Positions 44,488-51,881 of a stretch of DNA of 64,000 bases are shown one piece after another. Position numbers and translations under genes: made by a program. Each line of letters starts with the position of its first letter. The stretch's first letter is position 1. The stretch is taken from NCBI RefSeq assembly GCF_007680605.1, contig NZ_VEIO01000001.1, forward strand, positions 2,113,276 to 2,177,275, in the 5' to 3' direction. The notes under the pieces are model-generated. The model worked only from the letters and a program-made list of their open reading frames with translations, was not told where the DNA came from and made no database searches. The DNA comes from Paenibacillus xylanexedens (GTDB taxonomy: Bacteria; Bacillota; Bacilli; Paenibacillales; Paenibacillaceae).

Positions 44488-45495
44488 CTATACACCTAGC
44501 TGGATGAGCAGAGCAACTTCCCTTGAAGTGAGACTTCTGGAGCGTCCCTCATTCGGCTTGCCACTTCGAATCTGTTCGTAGACTTGCTGTGGAGGCAACG
44601 TAGGTAAGCCCCGATAAGCACGAAGGGGGGATTTGCGAAACCAGAAAATCTGCGCATACTTTTCTGCTTTCTGTTGCCAGTCCCACTGATCTACCATGCC
44701 GCTAACCTGCCTTGTACGGCGGATTATATCATCCACCATCTGTTCCAGAACTACCGGATCATGGACTGACACACCATCTACTGATACATGCCAGGACAAC
44801 ATCGACTGGTTCAGTCTGCCAGAATGATAAATATGATCGTAACAGTCCACTTTGACATCAGCTGACTTGTCATATTCACAACAAGTAGTTATTTTACCCG
44901 TTGTCATAAGAAGTTCTTTAGGCCATACCTCTTGTGGATGTAAATTATGAAACTCCCGTATCACCAACATCGTATTTTGTTCAGTCATATAAGGTCCATG
45001 GACTGATTTGGCAGCATCATGTCCACGGAATAATACAGCTTCCGTGTACATAAACAGAGCAGCCTGCAATTTGTGGATAAGACTTGAATGTCCTGTGTTC
45101 CGCTGTTCTGCTTCAGGCAACGATGGGCGTTTTAGAACATTAGAGCCCTCTCTGTTAAAGACATCACCGGACTTTAATGTTTCTGCTGCACGAAGCATTT
45201 TTACAATGAAAGCTCGTTGTTCCTCAAGCGGCATACGCTTCCGGCGCAATCCAAAAAGAACGACATCTATCAAACGAAACAATCTGCCAGGATAACCAAA
45301 AATATTGGCCAGCCGTTCGGGCCCTTCTTGATCATCCCAGATTACATTCAAATCCTCTATGAATTCCTCGGCAAACACATCTGCGAACAAATGCATAATG
45401 GACGAGATCCGTAAAGGCCAGTCATCATAATCATTGTAACCCCAGGCCACTTTGAGCGATTCGCGATAACCTGACAGAAGGGAATCGTTATCCAA
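44488..45495 (-). CDS. Unrecognised 335-residue protein encoded between split phosphotransferase genes
   Basis: I do not recognise this family. It is a soluble, mainly helical protein without signal peptide or membrane segment. A Cys/His cluster is seen in TTCCEYDKSADVKVDCYDHIYHSG (two pieces, about residues 205-230) and could bind metal. WHVSVDGVSVHDPVVLEQMVDDIIRR follows. The start is a TTG with GAGGTGG 6 bases upstream, overlapping the swivel-domain gene by 8 bases. Its position between the His-swivel gene and the ATP-grasp gene suggests that it is the acceptor-binding part of the split enzyme or its substrate-presenting partner; this is inference. Confidence 0.6.
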   Translation of the reverse strand: MDNDSLLSGYRESLKVAWGYNDYDDWPLRISSIMHLFADVFAEEFIEDLNVIWDDQEGPERLANIFGYPGRLFRLIDVVLFGLRRKRMPLEEQRAFIVKMLRAAETLKSGDVFNREGSNVLKRPSLPEAEQRNTGHSSLIHKLQAALFMYTEAVLFRGHDAAKSVHGPYMTEQNTMLVIREFHNLHPQEVWPKELLMTTGKITTCCEYDKSADVKVDCYDHIYHSGRLNQSMLSWHVSVDGVSVHDPVVLEQMVDDIIRRTRQVSGMVDQWDWQQKAEKYAQIFWFRKSPLRAYRGLPTLPPQQVYEQIRSGKPNEGRSRSLTSREVALLIQLGV

Positions 45496-45814
45496 TCACG
45501 ACCACCTCACCCTGATCGGCATTTACTTCAATGTAACTTCCGTCAACAATCGCAGAAGTGGCTTCACTTACCTGAGTCAGGCAAGGAATTCCAATTTCAC
45601 CTGCCACAATACATATATGTGCCATAACTGCACCGCTTTCACAAATCAATGCCCCTGCATCTAGCAGCATTAACGAGTACTTGGGGTTGCTGTGTGGAAT
45701 TACAAGAATATCGCCCTTTTCGAATTCGCGTTCATTACCAGGACCCGCAACATAAGCTTTCCCTTTATATACACCTGGATTAATCACAATCCCCTGCAAT
45801 GTTGTTGTCTTCAT
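45488..45814 (-). CDS. Phosphohistidine swivel (PEP-utilising mobile) domain protein
   Basis: A 108-residue single-domain protein equal to the mobile domain of PEP-utilising enzymes: VINPGVYKGKAYV, then GDILVIPHSNPKYSLMLLDAGALI and SGAVMAHICIVAGEIGIPCL. The His in VMAHI (residue 66 from the chosen start) is the position phosphorylated in the family; the usual T-S-H is altered to M-A-H. The final IVDGSYIEVNADQGEVVVI is typical. The second ATG of the frame (45814) is preferred since GAGGT is 7 bases before it. It should carry phosphate between the ATP-grasp protein and an acceptor. Confidence 0.85.
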   Translation of the reverse strand: MKTTTLQGIVINPGVYKGKAYVAGPGNEREFEKGDILVIPHSNPKYSLMLLDAGALICESGAVMAHICIVAGEIGIPCLTQVSEATSAIVDGSYIEVNADQGEVVVIG

Positions 45815-45819
45815 CCCCA

Positions 45820-46080
45820 TTACCTCGCATTGACTTTATTCAAAATATAGTTACAGAGCCGATCATACTTATCAAACAGGTCTGGGCTTAGATCATCATC
45901 AAAAACGGCTACACCAAATCGCTGCTCGATGGCAACAACCAGTTCAATTAACTGAACAGAATCCAGCCCGATGTCCCGTAGCAAAGAGGTATCATCGTGC
46001 AATTCTTCCTGAATCTGAGTGGAAGCAAGTCCATTCGATAGAACTTCTCCCAATTCTTTTTTGACATCCATGAGTAACAT
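45820..46080 (-). CDS. Acyl carrier protein (first copy in the operon)
   Basis: An 86-residue free-standing carrier protein: DTSLLRDIGLDSVQLIELVVAIEQRFG, with Ser in GLDSV as the phosphopantetheine site (near residue 45). The rest fits a four-helix carrier. The ATG at 46080 has AAGGG 9 bases upstream and lies 5 bases after the radical SAM stop; a TTG three codons earlier and an ATG three codons later are possible. Being second in the operon and small, it is a good candidate for the partner of the aaRS-like ligase. Confidence 0.88.
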   Translation of the reverse strand: MLLMDVKKELGEVLSNGLASTQIQEELHDDTSLLRDIGLDSVQLIELVVAIEQRFGVAVFDDDLSPDLFDKYDRLCNYILNKVNAR

Positions 46081-46085
46081 AACAA

Positions 46086-47369
46086 TCAACCCTTTCGGCT
46101 AATATGGGCAAGCATGTCTTCCTGAAGATGCTCAGGGTAAAAAAATCTGGCTACATCATCAGCAAAATCATAATATTCGGGATCAATATAAAGCTGCTTT
46201 TCATCTAGATGAATTAGTCCTTGACTGGTTAACTCCTCGATTTTGGCTGGCAATACACTTGTTATATCCAGTCCAAAATTTTCAATAAAATGCTCCCGAC
46301 TCAACGTCAGATTTTTCAAACTCATGACAATGTACCGTGTAATCTGATCCTGCTTACTCAATTTATAGGATCTGGAGATCGGCAGTTCCCCTTTGGAAAT
46401 TTTCTCAACATACTCATTCATATCTGCCGTATTTTGAAACATGGAATCTAGAAAATAGGAGTGCGAAGAGAGCCCTATACCGAGCATTTCAGCCCCATAC
46501 TGAACATTTTGACGATGTTTATGGATATATTTCGGACTGGTAACAAAACTGGAATTATTCCACATAAAGTAACCTTCGGCTTCAAGAAATTTTCGAGCCC
46601 ATCTGAAATTGGCAGCCTCTGCATCATCACTGACTAACATATCCGGATTCTGTCTCAGTTTGCGAAACAGTTTGGTATTAAAAAAAACCTCCATCTTATA
46701 AATCGAGATGTTTTCCGGTCTAATCTCGGACAGCAAACGGACCGTGCTTTTCCATGATTCCTCGGATTCGTGCAACATGCCCGACATAATATCACAGTTC
46801 ACCCAGTCAAATCCTGCCTGACGCACCCGCTCATAAGTTCCGTAAAACATATTACTCAGATGGTTTCGCCCATTTTCTTTCAGTACAACATCATCCAGGC
46901 TCTGCACTCCGATGCTGACCCGATGAACACCGAGTCTTTTGAGCGTATCCAGCTTCTCTTGCGTAGCCTCACCCCCGGGTCTTACCTCGACATTAAATTC
47001 AAAATCAGGCGTTTTAGGAAATACCTGCTCAAGCGCCTCCATAATCTGAATGAAATGTTCCGAGGAGAGCATTGTGGGTGTACCCCCACCGAAATACAAG
47101 GTTTGCATGGAGCAGGATTGGATTTCCGGTTTGTCCCGTAACAAAGCAATTTCTTGCAATAAAACGTTCACATAGGCCGTAACTTCATCTCCACCTTTGG
47201 ACTCTTCAATACGGTAATAGCAGAAGTTACAGCGCTTTGGACAAAACGGTAAATGAACGTAGACGTTAATAGGCCGTCTTTCCCAGATCGTACTCACATT
47301 TTTAGCCGACAGCACACTGTACGGCGGATACGTTGTTACAAACGTTTCACGCTTGAGCGTAAGCTCCAT
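46086..47369 (-). CDS. HemN/HemW-like radical SAM protein, first gene of the operon
   Basis: A 427-residue radical SAM enzyme with the cluster motif FCPKRCNFCYY (CxxxCxxC) near residue 45, the family stretch TLYFGGGTPTML, FNVEVRPGG, RVSIGVQSL and a HemN-type C-terminal domain (QITRYIVMSLKNL; GLIHLDEKQLYIDP). HemN-like enzymes act in haem synthesis, haem transfer or, in natural product pathways, as class C methylases and related catalysts. It is the first gene after the promoter with the dyad, so the reaction is likely early or central in the pathway. True coproporphyrinogen oxidase activity is unlikely in this context. Confidence 0.87.
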   Translation of the reverse strand: MELTLKRETFVTTYPPYSVLSAKNVSTIWERRPINVYVHLPFCPKRCNFCYYRIEESKGGDEVTAYVNVLLQEIALLRDKPEIQSCSMQTLYFGGGTPTMLSSEHFIQIMEALEQVFPKTPDFEFNVEVRPGGEATQEKLDTLKRLGVHRVSIGVQSLDDVVLKENGRNHLSNMFYGTYERVRQAGFDWVNCDIMSGMLHESEESWKSTVRLLSEIRPENISIYKMEVFFNTKLFRKLRQNPDMLVSDDAEAANFRWARKFLEAEGYFMWNNSSFVTSPKYIHKHRQNVQYGAEMLGIGLSSHSYFLDSMFQNTADMNEYVEKISKGELPISRSYKLSKQDQITRYIVMSLKNLTLSREHFIENFGLDITSVLPAKIEELTSQGLIHLDEKQLYIDPEYYDFADDVARFFYPEHLQEDMLAHISRKG

Positions 47370-47445
47370 ACTTTCCCCACTCCCTGAAATTAACTTTTCG
47401 AACCATTTAGATTTAAAACCGCAAAAAAATTGTATAATTCATGTT

Positions 47446-47473
47446 GTTATAAGAACTATCAATCTAAACACAA
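47446..47473 (-). promoter_or_regulatory. Candidate promoter of the biosynthetic operon
   Basis: On the minus strand TTGTGT (47468-47473) and TATAAC (47446-47451) are 16 bases apart, about 75 bases before the radical SAM start. The -35 falls inside a dyad (47456-47498). Confidence 0.45.
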
Positions 47474-47498
47474 CCATGTTTTCACATGAAATTGATAG
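47456..47498. promoter_or_regulatory. Nested dyad at the operon promoter (putative operator)
   Basis: CTATCAAT (47456-47463) and ATTGATAG (47491-47498) form a perfect 8-bp inverted repeat. Inside it CATGT (47475-47479) and ACATG (47484-47488) form another with a 4-base centre. The inner dyad is not centred in the outer one. The element covers the proposed -35 box. Confidence 0.5.
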
Positions 47499-47752
47499 CA
47501 CTTTTCAGTGACGATAAAAAACGCAACGTACAACAAAACGCCAGAAGAATGCAACGTTCACTTCTCTTCGGCTGGGTGTGTTCACTCGGAAGTATAAAGA
47601 GGAGTACCAACAAATTGTTATGTGAACCATAAGCATAAATTTCGTATGTATTCCCTGAGAGAATATTACAATATATTCTATTTAATTACAATAGTTTACT
47701 TTTATTTTTTTATCTGACTTATGTCAAGTACTCCCTGAAAACATTGAGGAAA

Positions 47753-47801
47753 CAAAAACACTCCACAGATCGGTTTTTTAGACCGGCTTTGGAGTGTTTC
47801 T
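47753..47801 (-). terminator. Terminator after the M32 carboxypeptidase gene
   Basis: On the minus strand AAACACTCCAAAGCCGG, an A-rich loop and CCGATCTGTGGAGTGTTTTTG make a long stem with one internal bulge, followed by TTTTGTTT. It isolates the carboxypeptidase from the biosynthetic operon. Confidence 0.9.
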
Positions 47802-47841
47802 GTGTAATGCCACAAGCTTTACTCTTGTATTTGCTCGTCCA

Positions 47842-49356
47842 TTACAGTTGATAAATCTCAGCATACTTGGCTTCCAAATAGTCCGCCAAATAATCCGGAT
47901 TCAGTTCTTCCCCTGTTACGGCAACAATTAATTCAGAAGGAGTGCGGCTCTTGCCATAACGATAAATCTTGTCTGTAAGCCACTCTTTAATTGGAACCAG
48001 GTTACCTTCGGCAATCAGACGATCAAGCTCCGGCATCTCCTGACGTAACGTATGCATAATCTGTGCAGCATACATATTGCCCAAAGAATACGATGCGAAA
48101 TAACCAAAATCTCCACCGGACCAGTGTACATCCTGAAGCACACCCTCACCATCGTTCGTCGGCAGAATTCCGAGGTATTCCTTGTATTTGGTGTTCCACG
48201 TTTCTGGCAGATCCTTCACTTCCAGCCCTTCATTAAACAGCATTTTCTCTATCTCATAACGAATAATGATATGCAGATTGTAAGTCAACTCGTCCGCTTC
48301 AATTCGGATCAGCGAACTCTCCACCCGATTGATTGCACGATAGAAGTCTTCCAGCTTCACTTCGCTTAGCTGCGGGAAATGCTGCTGTAAATCTTTATAA
48401 TAACGCGTCCAGAAAGGAAGACTGCGTCCAATCATATTTTCCCAAAGACGGGACTGAGACTCGTGGATCCCCATCGATGTGCCTTCAGCAAGAAGCGTAC
48501 CGGCGAGACCCTCATCAATATTTTGCTCATACAGGGCATGTCCGCCTTCGTGCAGAGAACTAAAGATCGCACTGGTTACATCATGCTGTAAATAGTTAGT
48601 CGTTATTCGAACGTCACCGGGATTCAAACCTGTAGCAAATGGATGTACACTTTCGTCAAGACGGCCTGCTTCAAAGTCATATCCCATCTGTTCCAGAATA
48701 AACAGACTGAACTTCTCCTGCTGTTTGGTGTCAAAAATTTGATTCAGAAAATCAGTATTAGGCTTATTCTCCGCCGCATTGATTTTCTCTTGTAGTGGAA
48801 CGAGACGCGCTTTGAGGCGGGCGAATACAGCATCTACCTTTTCCACAGTCAATCCGGGTTCGTACATGTCCAGTAGTGTATCATACCTTGTATCCTGGAC
48901 ACCCCAATAGTCGATAAACTCCTGCTTGAGCTTCACGATGTCGGTGAGATATGGCGAGAATCCGGCATAGTCACTGTTATGTTTGGCATCCTCCCAAGCC
49001 GTCTCCGATTTGGCAGTAAGTACAGTATACGCCTGAACTTTCTCAGGTGGAACCGACTGACTGCGATCATACTCCTTCTTGCACTCCTCCACTTGGCGGC
49101 GGTCGGTGTCTTCGAGTTGCTCCAGCACATCCGGCTCAGTCAACGTATCTAGATATGCTTTCATCTCAGCGGAGGTTTGCAGTTTGAATGCCTCAGTAGA
49201 GAGCAAGCCCAGCGTCTCCGAGCGAGTTGGAACGCCTTTTTTCGGTGCTCCTGTGCGTAAATCCCAGTGAAGCAAACCAATGGCTTCGTGATAACTTTTT
49301 ATTTTACGGGCCAGAATAAGGAAAGATTTCAAATGTTGCTGTGTTTGTTTGTCCAT
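47842..49356 (-). CDS. Carboxypeptidase M32 (Taq-type metallocarboxypeptidase)
   Basis: A 504-residue cytosolic zinc carboxypeptidase. The zinc motif HEGGHALYEQNID is present (HExxH form), followed by MGIHESQSRLWENMIGRS, a stretch typical of the family. DVRITTNYL before it is also characteristic. Length fits. It removes C-terminal residues from peptides with broad specificity. GGGGTGAG precedes the start. Single gene, transcribed away from the carbonic anhydrase gene. Confidence 0.95.
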   Translation of the reverse strand: MDKQTQQHLKSFLILARKIKSYHEAIGLLHWDLRTGAPKKGVPTRSETLGLLSTEAFKLQTSAEMKAYLDTLTEPDVLEQLEDTDRRQVEECKKEYDRSQSVPPEKVQAYTVLTAKSETAWEDAKHNSDYAGFSPYLTDIVKLKQEFIDYWGVQDTRYDTLLDMYEPGLTVEKVDAVFARLKARLVPLQEKINAAENKPNTDFLNQIFDTKQQEKFSLFILEQMGYDFEAGRLDESVHPFATGLNPGDVRITTNYLQHDVTSAIFSSLHEGGHALYEQNIDEGLAGTLLAEGTSMGIHESQSRLWENMIGRSLPFWTRYYKDLQQHFPQLSEVKLEDFYRAINRVESSLIRIEADELTYNLHIIIRYEIEKMLFNEGLEVKDLPETWNTKYKEYLGILPTNDGEGVLQDVHWSGGDFGYFASYSLGNMYAAQIMHTLRQEMPELDRLIAEGNLVPIKEWLTDKIYRYGKSRTPSELIVAVTGEELNPDYLADYLEAKYAEIYQL

Positions 49357-49395
49357 TGTTACCGCTCACCCCTTCAAAAAAATTTGTACACCCTA

Positions 49396-49424
49396 TTGAT
49401 GATACTTTTTGCATTGCGTATAAT
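49396..49424 (+). promoter_or_regulatory. Promoter of the carbonic anhydrase gene
   Basis: TTGATG (49396-49401) and TATAAT (49419-49424) with 17 bases between. A minus-strand candidate (TTGATT, 17 bases, TATCAT) for the carboxypeptidase overlaps it, so the two genes may share a divergent control region. Confidence 0.65.
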
Positions 49425-49580
49425 CAACTTTTGACAGAAGTATATTGCATTATGCTTCTAAAAAAAGGATACCGTGGTCTGATGACTGCGATATTCTAAC
49501 TAAATCAAAGGCGTGTAGGACAAGCTGCATCTCATGCAAATGGCCGTGCTCGTCGTATTGGATAACAGGAGGCAATGGAC

Positions 49581-50156
49581 ATGAACAACATTCAAGAGAT
49601 TTTGGCTTACAACAAATCATTTGTCGAGACTAAAGAATACGAGAAGTATACGGCTAGCAAGTTTCCAACCAAAAAGATGGTAATCATCACTTGTATGGAT
49701 ACCCGTCTTGTAGAGATGTTGCCGAAAGCGATGAACCTGAAAAATGGCGATGTAAAAATCATCAAAAATGCAGGTGCGATTATCTCCCAACCTTTTGGTA
49801 GTGTTATGCGTTCTGTATTGGTTGCTATCTATGAATTGGGCGCTGACGAAGTGCTGGTAGTAGGTCATACAGAATGTGGTATGGCTTCCCTGCATGCCGA
49901 AACGATGATTGGTCACATGACAGAACGTGGAATTTCCGAAGAGGTCATGTCTACGCTTGAAAATTCCGGCATTCGTCTGCAAAAGTGGTTGCGCGGGTTT
50001 GATAGTGTTGAAGAAGGGGTAAAAGGAACTGTGGACGTAATTAAAAAGCATCCATTACTTCCTCCCAATGTACCTGTTCACGGCATGGTGATTGACTCTG
50101 CTACAGGCGAGCTGGATCTTGTCGCTGACGGGTATGGACAACAGGCATCTCTCTAA
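49581..50156 (+). CDS. Beta-class carbonic anhydrase
   Basis: A 191-residue enzyme that interconverts carbon dioxide and bicarbonate. Zinc-binding positions are visible: ITCMDTRLVEMLP (Cys, Asp-Arg pair) and VVGHTECGMA (His and Cys). KNAGAIISQPFGSVMRS is also typical. The ATG at 49581 is preferred to the one at 49575 because AGGAGG then has a spacing of 8 instead of 2. It has its own promoter and terminator. Confidence 0.93.
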   Translation: MNNIQEILAYNKSFVETKEYEKYTASKFPTKKMVIITCMDTRLVEMLPKAMNLKNGDVKIIKNAGAIISQPFGSVMRSVLVAIYELGADEVLVVGHTECGMASLHAETMIGHMTERGISEEVMSTLENSGIRLQKWLRGFDSVEEGVKGTVDVIKKHPLLPPNVPVHGMVIDSATGELDLVADGYGQQASL

Positions 50157-50163
50157 ATGGTTT

Positions 50164-50200
50164 GGAGTGCGGACCTTCTTGGTTCGTACTTTTTTTTGTC
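50164..50200 (+). terminator. Terminator after carbonic anhydrase
   Basis: AGTGCGGACC, loop TTCTT, GGTTCGTACT (10 bp with two G-T pairs) followed by TTTTTTTG. Confidence 0.8.
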
Positions 50201-50246
50201 TAAATTAAGGCAGTTATCCTGTCAGGTTGTCAAACCATACAGTTTC

Positions 50247-50256
50247 AGTGTACACT
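50247..50256. promoter_or_regulatory. Palindrome upstream of padR
   Basis: AGTGTACACT is a perfect 10-bp palindrome in the putative padR control region; PadR dimers bind such dyads, but which site is used is unknown. Confidence 0.4.
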
Positions 50257-50270
50257 TTTATGAAAGCGGT

Positions 50271-50299
50271 CAACGAAACAAGAAAGGGTTGTTTCGTTG
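50271..50299. promoter_or_regulatory. Perfect 11-bp inverted repeat before padR
   Basis: CAACGAAACAA (50271-50281) and TTGTTTCGTTG (50289-50299) with a 7-base spacer, 31 bases before the padR start. It could be an operator for autoregulation or an mRNA hairpin close to the ribosome binding site. Confidence 0.65.
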
Positions 50300-50329
50300 G
50301 CCCAGCCCTAATATTAAGGAGACATGTGC

Positions 50330-50896
50330 ATGAACATTCTTTCCTACGGATTGCTCGGGCTGCTTACCCGCGAGGAGTCTTCCGGTTATGATCTAATGCT
50401 GAAGATTCAGCCGCATTGGCAGGCCAAACACAGCCAGATCTACCCACTCCTGTCCAAGATGGAAAACGAAGAGTTACTCGCCTCCCGCTGGGTACAACAG
50501 TCTGACAAACCGGACAAAAAAATGTATGCAGTTACGGAAAAAGGCATTCAGAAGTTACTGGAGTGGATGGTTACCCCGGTTACGGCGCCCGTTACGCGCG
50601 ATGAATTTAATCTTCGCATTCTTTGTGTAGGTATTGCCGAAGATGGAAGCATGAGACGTATCCTGAATGAGCGGAAAAGCTGGTTCATGGAGCGTATACG
50701 GTATTTCGAAGAATTGAAATCACGGATACCGCAGGATAATCTTCGGGTAGGCAACCGGGATTTTGGAAGTTACATTTTAGTGCAAAAAGGGTTAATGCAT
50801 GCCCAGACGGGGTTGGAATGGTGTCATTGGGTCACCCAGCTTCTCGATGGTCAAGCGGCTATTCAAGACCCGAGCCCAAGTATTTCAGAAATTTAA
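50330..50896 (+). CDS. PadR family transcriptional regulator
   Basis: A 188-residue regulator. The N-terminal winged helix has the PadR pattern: MNILSYGLLGLLTREESSGYDLML, HSQIYPLLSKMENEELL, and KKMYAVTEKGIQKLLEWM; a C-terminal helical domain (Vir_act_alpha_C type) follows with WFMERIRYFEEL. Members respond to phenolic acids, drugs or envelope stress. The second ATG (50330) is preferred, as AAGGAG lies 8 bases upstream. A perfect inverted repeat stands in the leader. No obvious target gene is adjacent, apart from the membrane protein gene 98 bases downstream. Confidence 0.9.
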   Translation: MNILSYGLLGLLTREESSGYDLMLKIQPHWQAKHSQIYPLLSKMENEELLASRWVQQSDKPDKKMYAVTEKGIQKLLEWMVTPVTAPVTRDEFNLRILCVGIAEDGSMRRILNERKSWFMERIRYFEELKSRIPQDNLRVGNRDFGSYILVQKGLMHAQTGLEWCHWVTQLLDGQAAIQDPSPSISEI

Positions 50897-50994
50897 ATTA
50901 ATTTTGAAACGTTCCAGCAGGTTGACCCGTATTACTAGAGTAAGGCCCATTTTGGGAGTTAAACAAATTTAATCAGGGGGTTACGATCTATACA

Positions 50995-51495
50995 ATGAAG
51001 AAAAAATTCGGAATTAAACATCTAATGATGGTTTTCATGGCATTCACACTACTGTTCGCAACGGTTGGTGTTACGAATCCGGACAGTGCTGATGCAAGAC
51101 GAGGCGGCGGTGGATTCAAATCCGGTACGAAGAGTTATACGAACACCCCTAAGAAATCAGACAATAACGTAAGTCAGTCCAATTCCCGTAACAATTCCAA
51201 TACTGGCGCAGCGGCAAATAACCGTGGTGGATTCTTTGGCGGTGGCGGCGGCTTCATGAAAGGTATGATGCTGGGTGGTCTGGCAGGTATGTTGTTCGGC
51301 GGACTGTTTGGCGGTATGGGAGCACTGGGTAACATTCTTGGATTGCTCGTGAACGTAGCTGCAATTATGTTGATTGTTATGCTCGCTATGGCATTGTTCA
51401 GAGCCATTACAAATCGTCGCAAACCTGCTGCGGATGGTCGTTATGACCGCCGTGACGATCGTGATGATGATCGTAACAGAAACGGACGGTACTAA
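50995..51495 (+). CDS. Tim44-like Gly-rich membrane protein
   Basis: A 166-residue protein with an N-terminal signal-anchor (HLMMVFMAFTLLFATVGVT), then ADARRGGGGFKSGTKSY, an Asn/Ser-rich stretch and a Gly-rich region (GGFFGGGGGFMKGMMLGGLAGML). A second hydrophobic segment (LVNVAAIMLIVMLAMALF) and a charged Arg/Asp tail follow. It resembles the N-terminal part of bacterial Tim44-domain proteins, without the Tim44 domain itself. Function unknown. The ribosome binding site is weak (GGGGG 14 bases upstream). The next gene starts 5 bases downstream. Confidence 0.65.
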   Translation: MKKKFGIKHLMMVFMAFTLLFATVGVTNPDSADARRGGGGFKSGTKSYTNTPKKSDNNVSQSNSRNNSNTGAAANNRGGFFGGGGGFMKGMMLGGLAGMLFGGLFGGMGALGNILGLLVNVAAIMLIVMLAMALFRAITNRRKPAADGRYDRRDDRDDDRNRNGRY

Positions 51496-51500
51496 GCTCT

Positions 51501-51782
51501 ATGGTTCTAAGTATGGACGAGATTGTGAATGCAATCTGCATTCACATGGCAGAACGTAAAGGCGTACGTCCTACGGACGTAAATGTGGAGCTAAGCTGGG
51601 AAGAAGATACCGGTTATTCCGCAGAAGTCTGGATTCAGGGTCGCAGTCAGTTCCTGGTGGAATCCAACATGATCGAAGCGATTCTTCGCTACTTGCACAG
51701 CGAGTACAATATTCGTGCGTATCGCGAAGATGTTACTCTCGATCTGGATGAAGAGATCACTGCGATTGTCAATCAACATTAA
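51501..51782 (+). CDS. YxcD family protein (DUF2653)
   Basis: A 93-residue acidic protein: EIVNAICIHMAERKGVRPTDVNVELSWEED (two pieces), YSAEVWIQGRSQFL, and a final DVTLDLDEEITAIV, matching the YxcD family of Bacillus and Paenibacillus. Function unknown. No clear Shine-Dalgarno sequence is seen before either ATG (51501 or 51513), so translation may be coupled to the gene that ends 5 bases upstream. Confidence 0.8.
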   Translation: MVLSMDEIVNAICIHMAERKGVRPTDVNVELSWEEDTGYSAEVWIQGRSQFLVESNMIEAILRYLHSEYNIRAYREDVTLDLDEEITAIVNQH

Positions 51783-51810
51783 AATACGGCTAGCTACTAG
51801 CTTGTTATAC

Positions 51811-51862
51811 AAAAGACCGTCTCCCCTCTGTCATCTGACAGCATGGGAGACGGTCTTTTTGG
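51811..51862. terminator. Bidirectional terminator between yxcD and tyrS
   Basis: AAAAGACCGTCTCCC (51811-51825) and GGGAGACGGTCTTTT (51845-51859) form a perfect 15-bp stem with T tracts on both strands. It serves the converging genes on each side. Confidence 0.95.
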
Positions 51863-51881
51863 TTGCTTGATCTGAAAATAA

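Larger units (their letters stand above)
47370..47841. other. Intergenic region upstream of the biosynthetic operon
   Basis: About 470 AT-rich bases with the operon promoter and dyad at its left end and the terminator of the carboxypeptidase gene at its right end. I see no gene in the middle, including no convincing small peptide gene. Confidence 0.55.

Noticed and set aside
20528..47369. Classical NRPS or PKS cluster
   Set aside because: No condensation, ketosynthase or multimodular gene is present; only free-standing carriers and ligases are seen.
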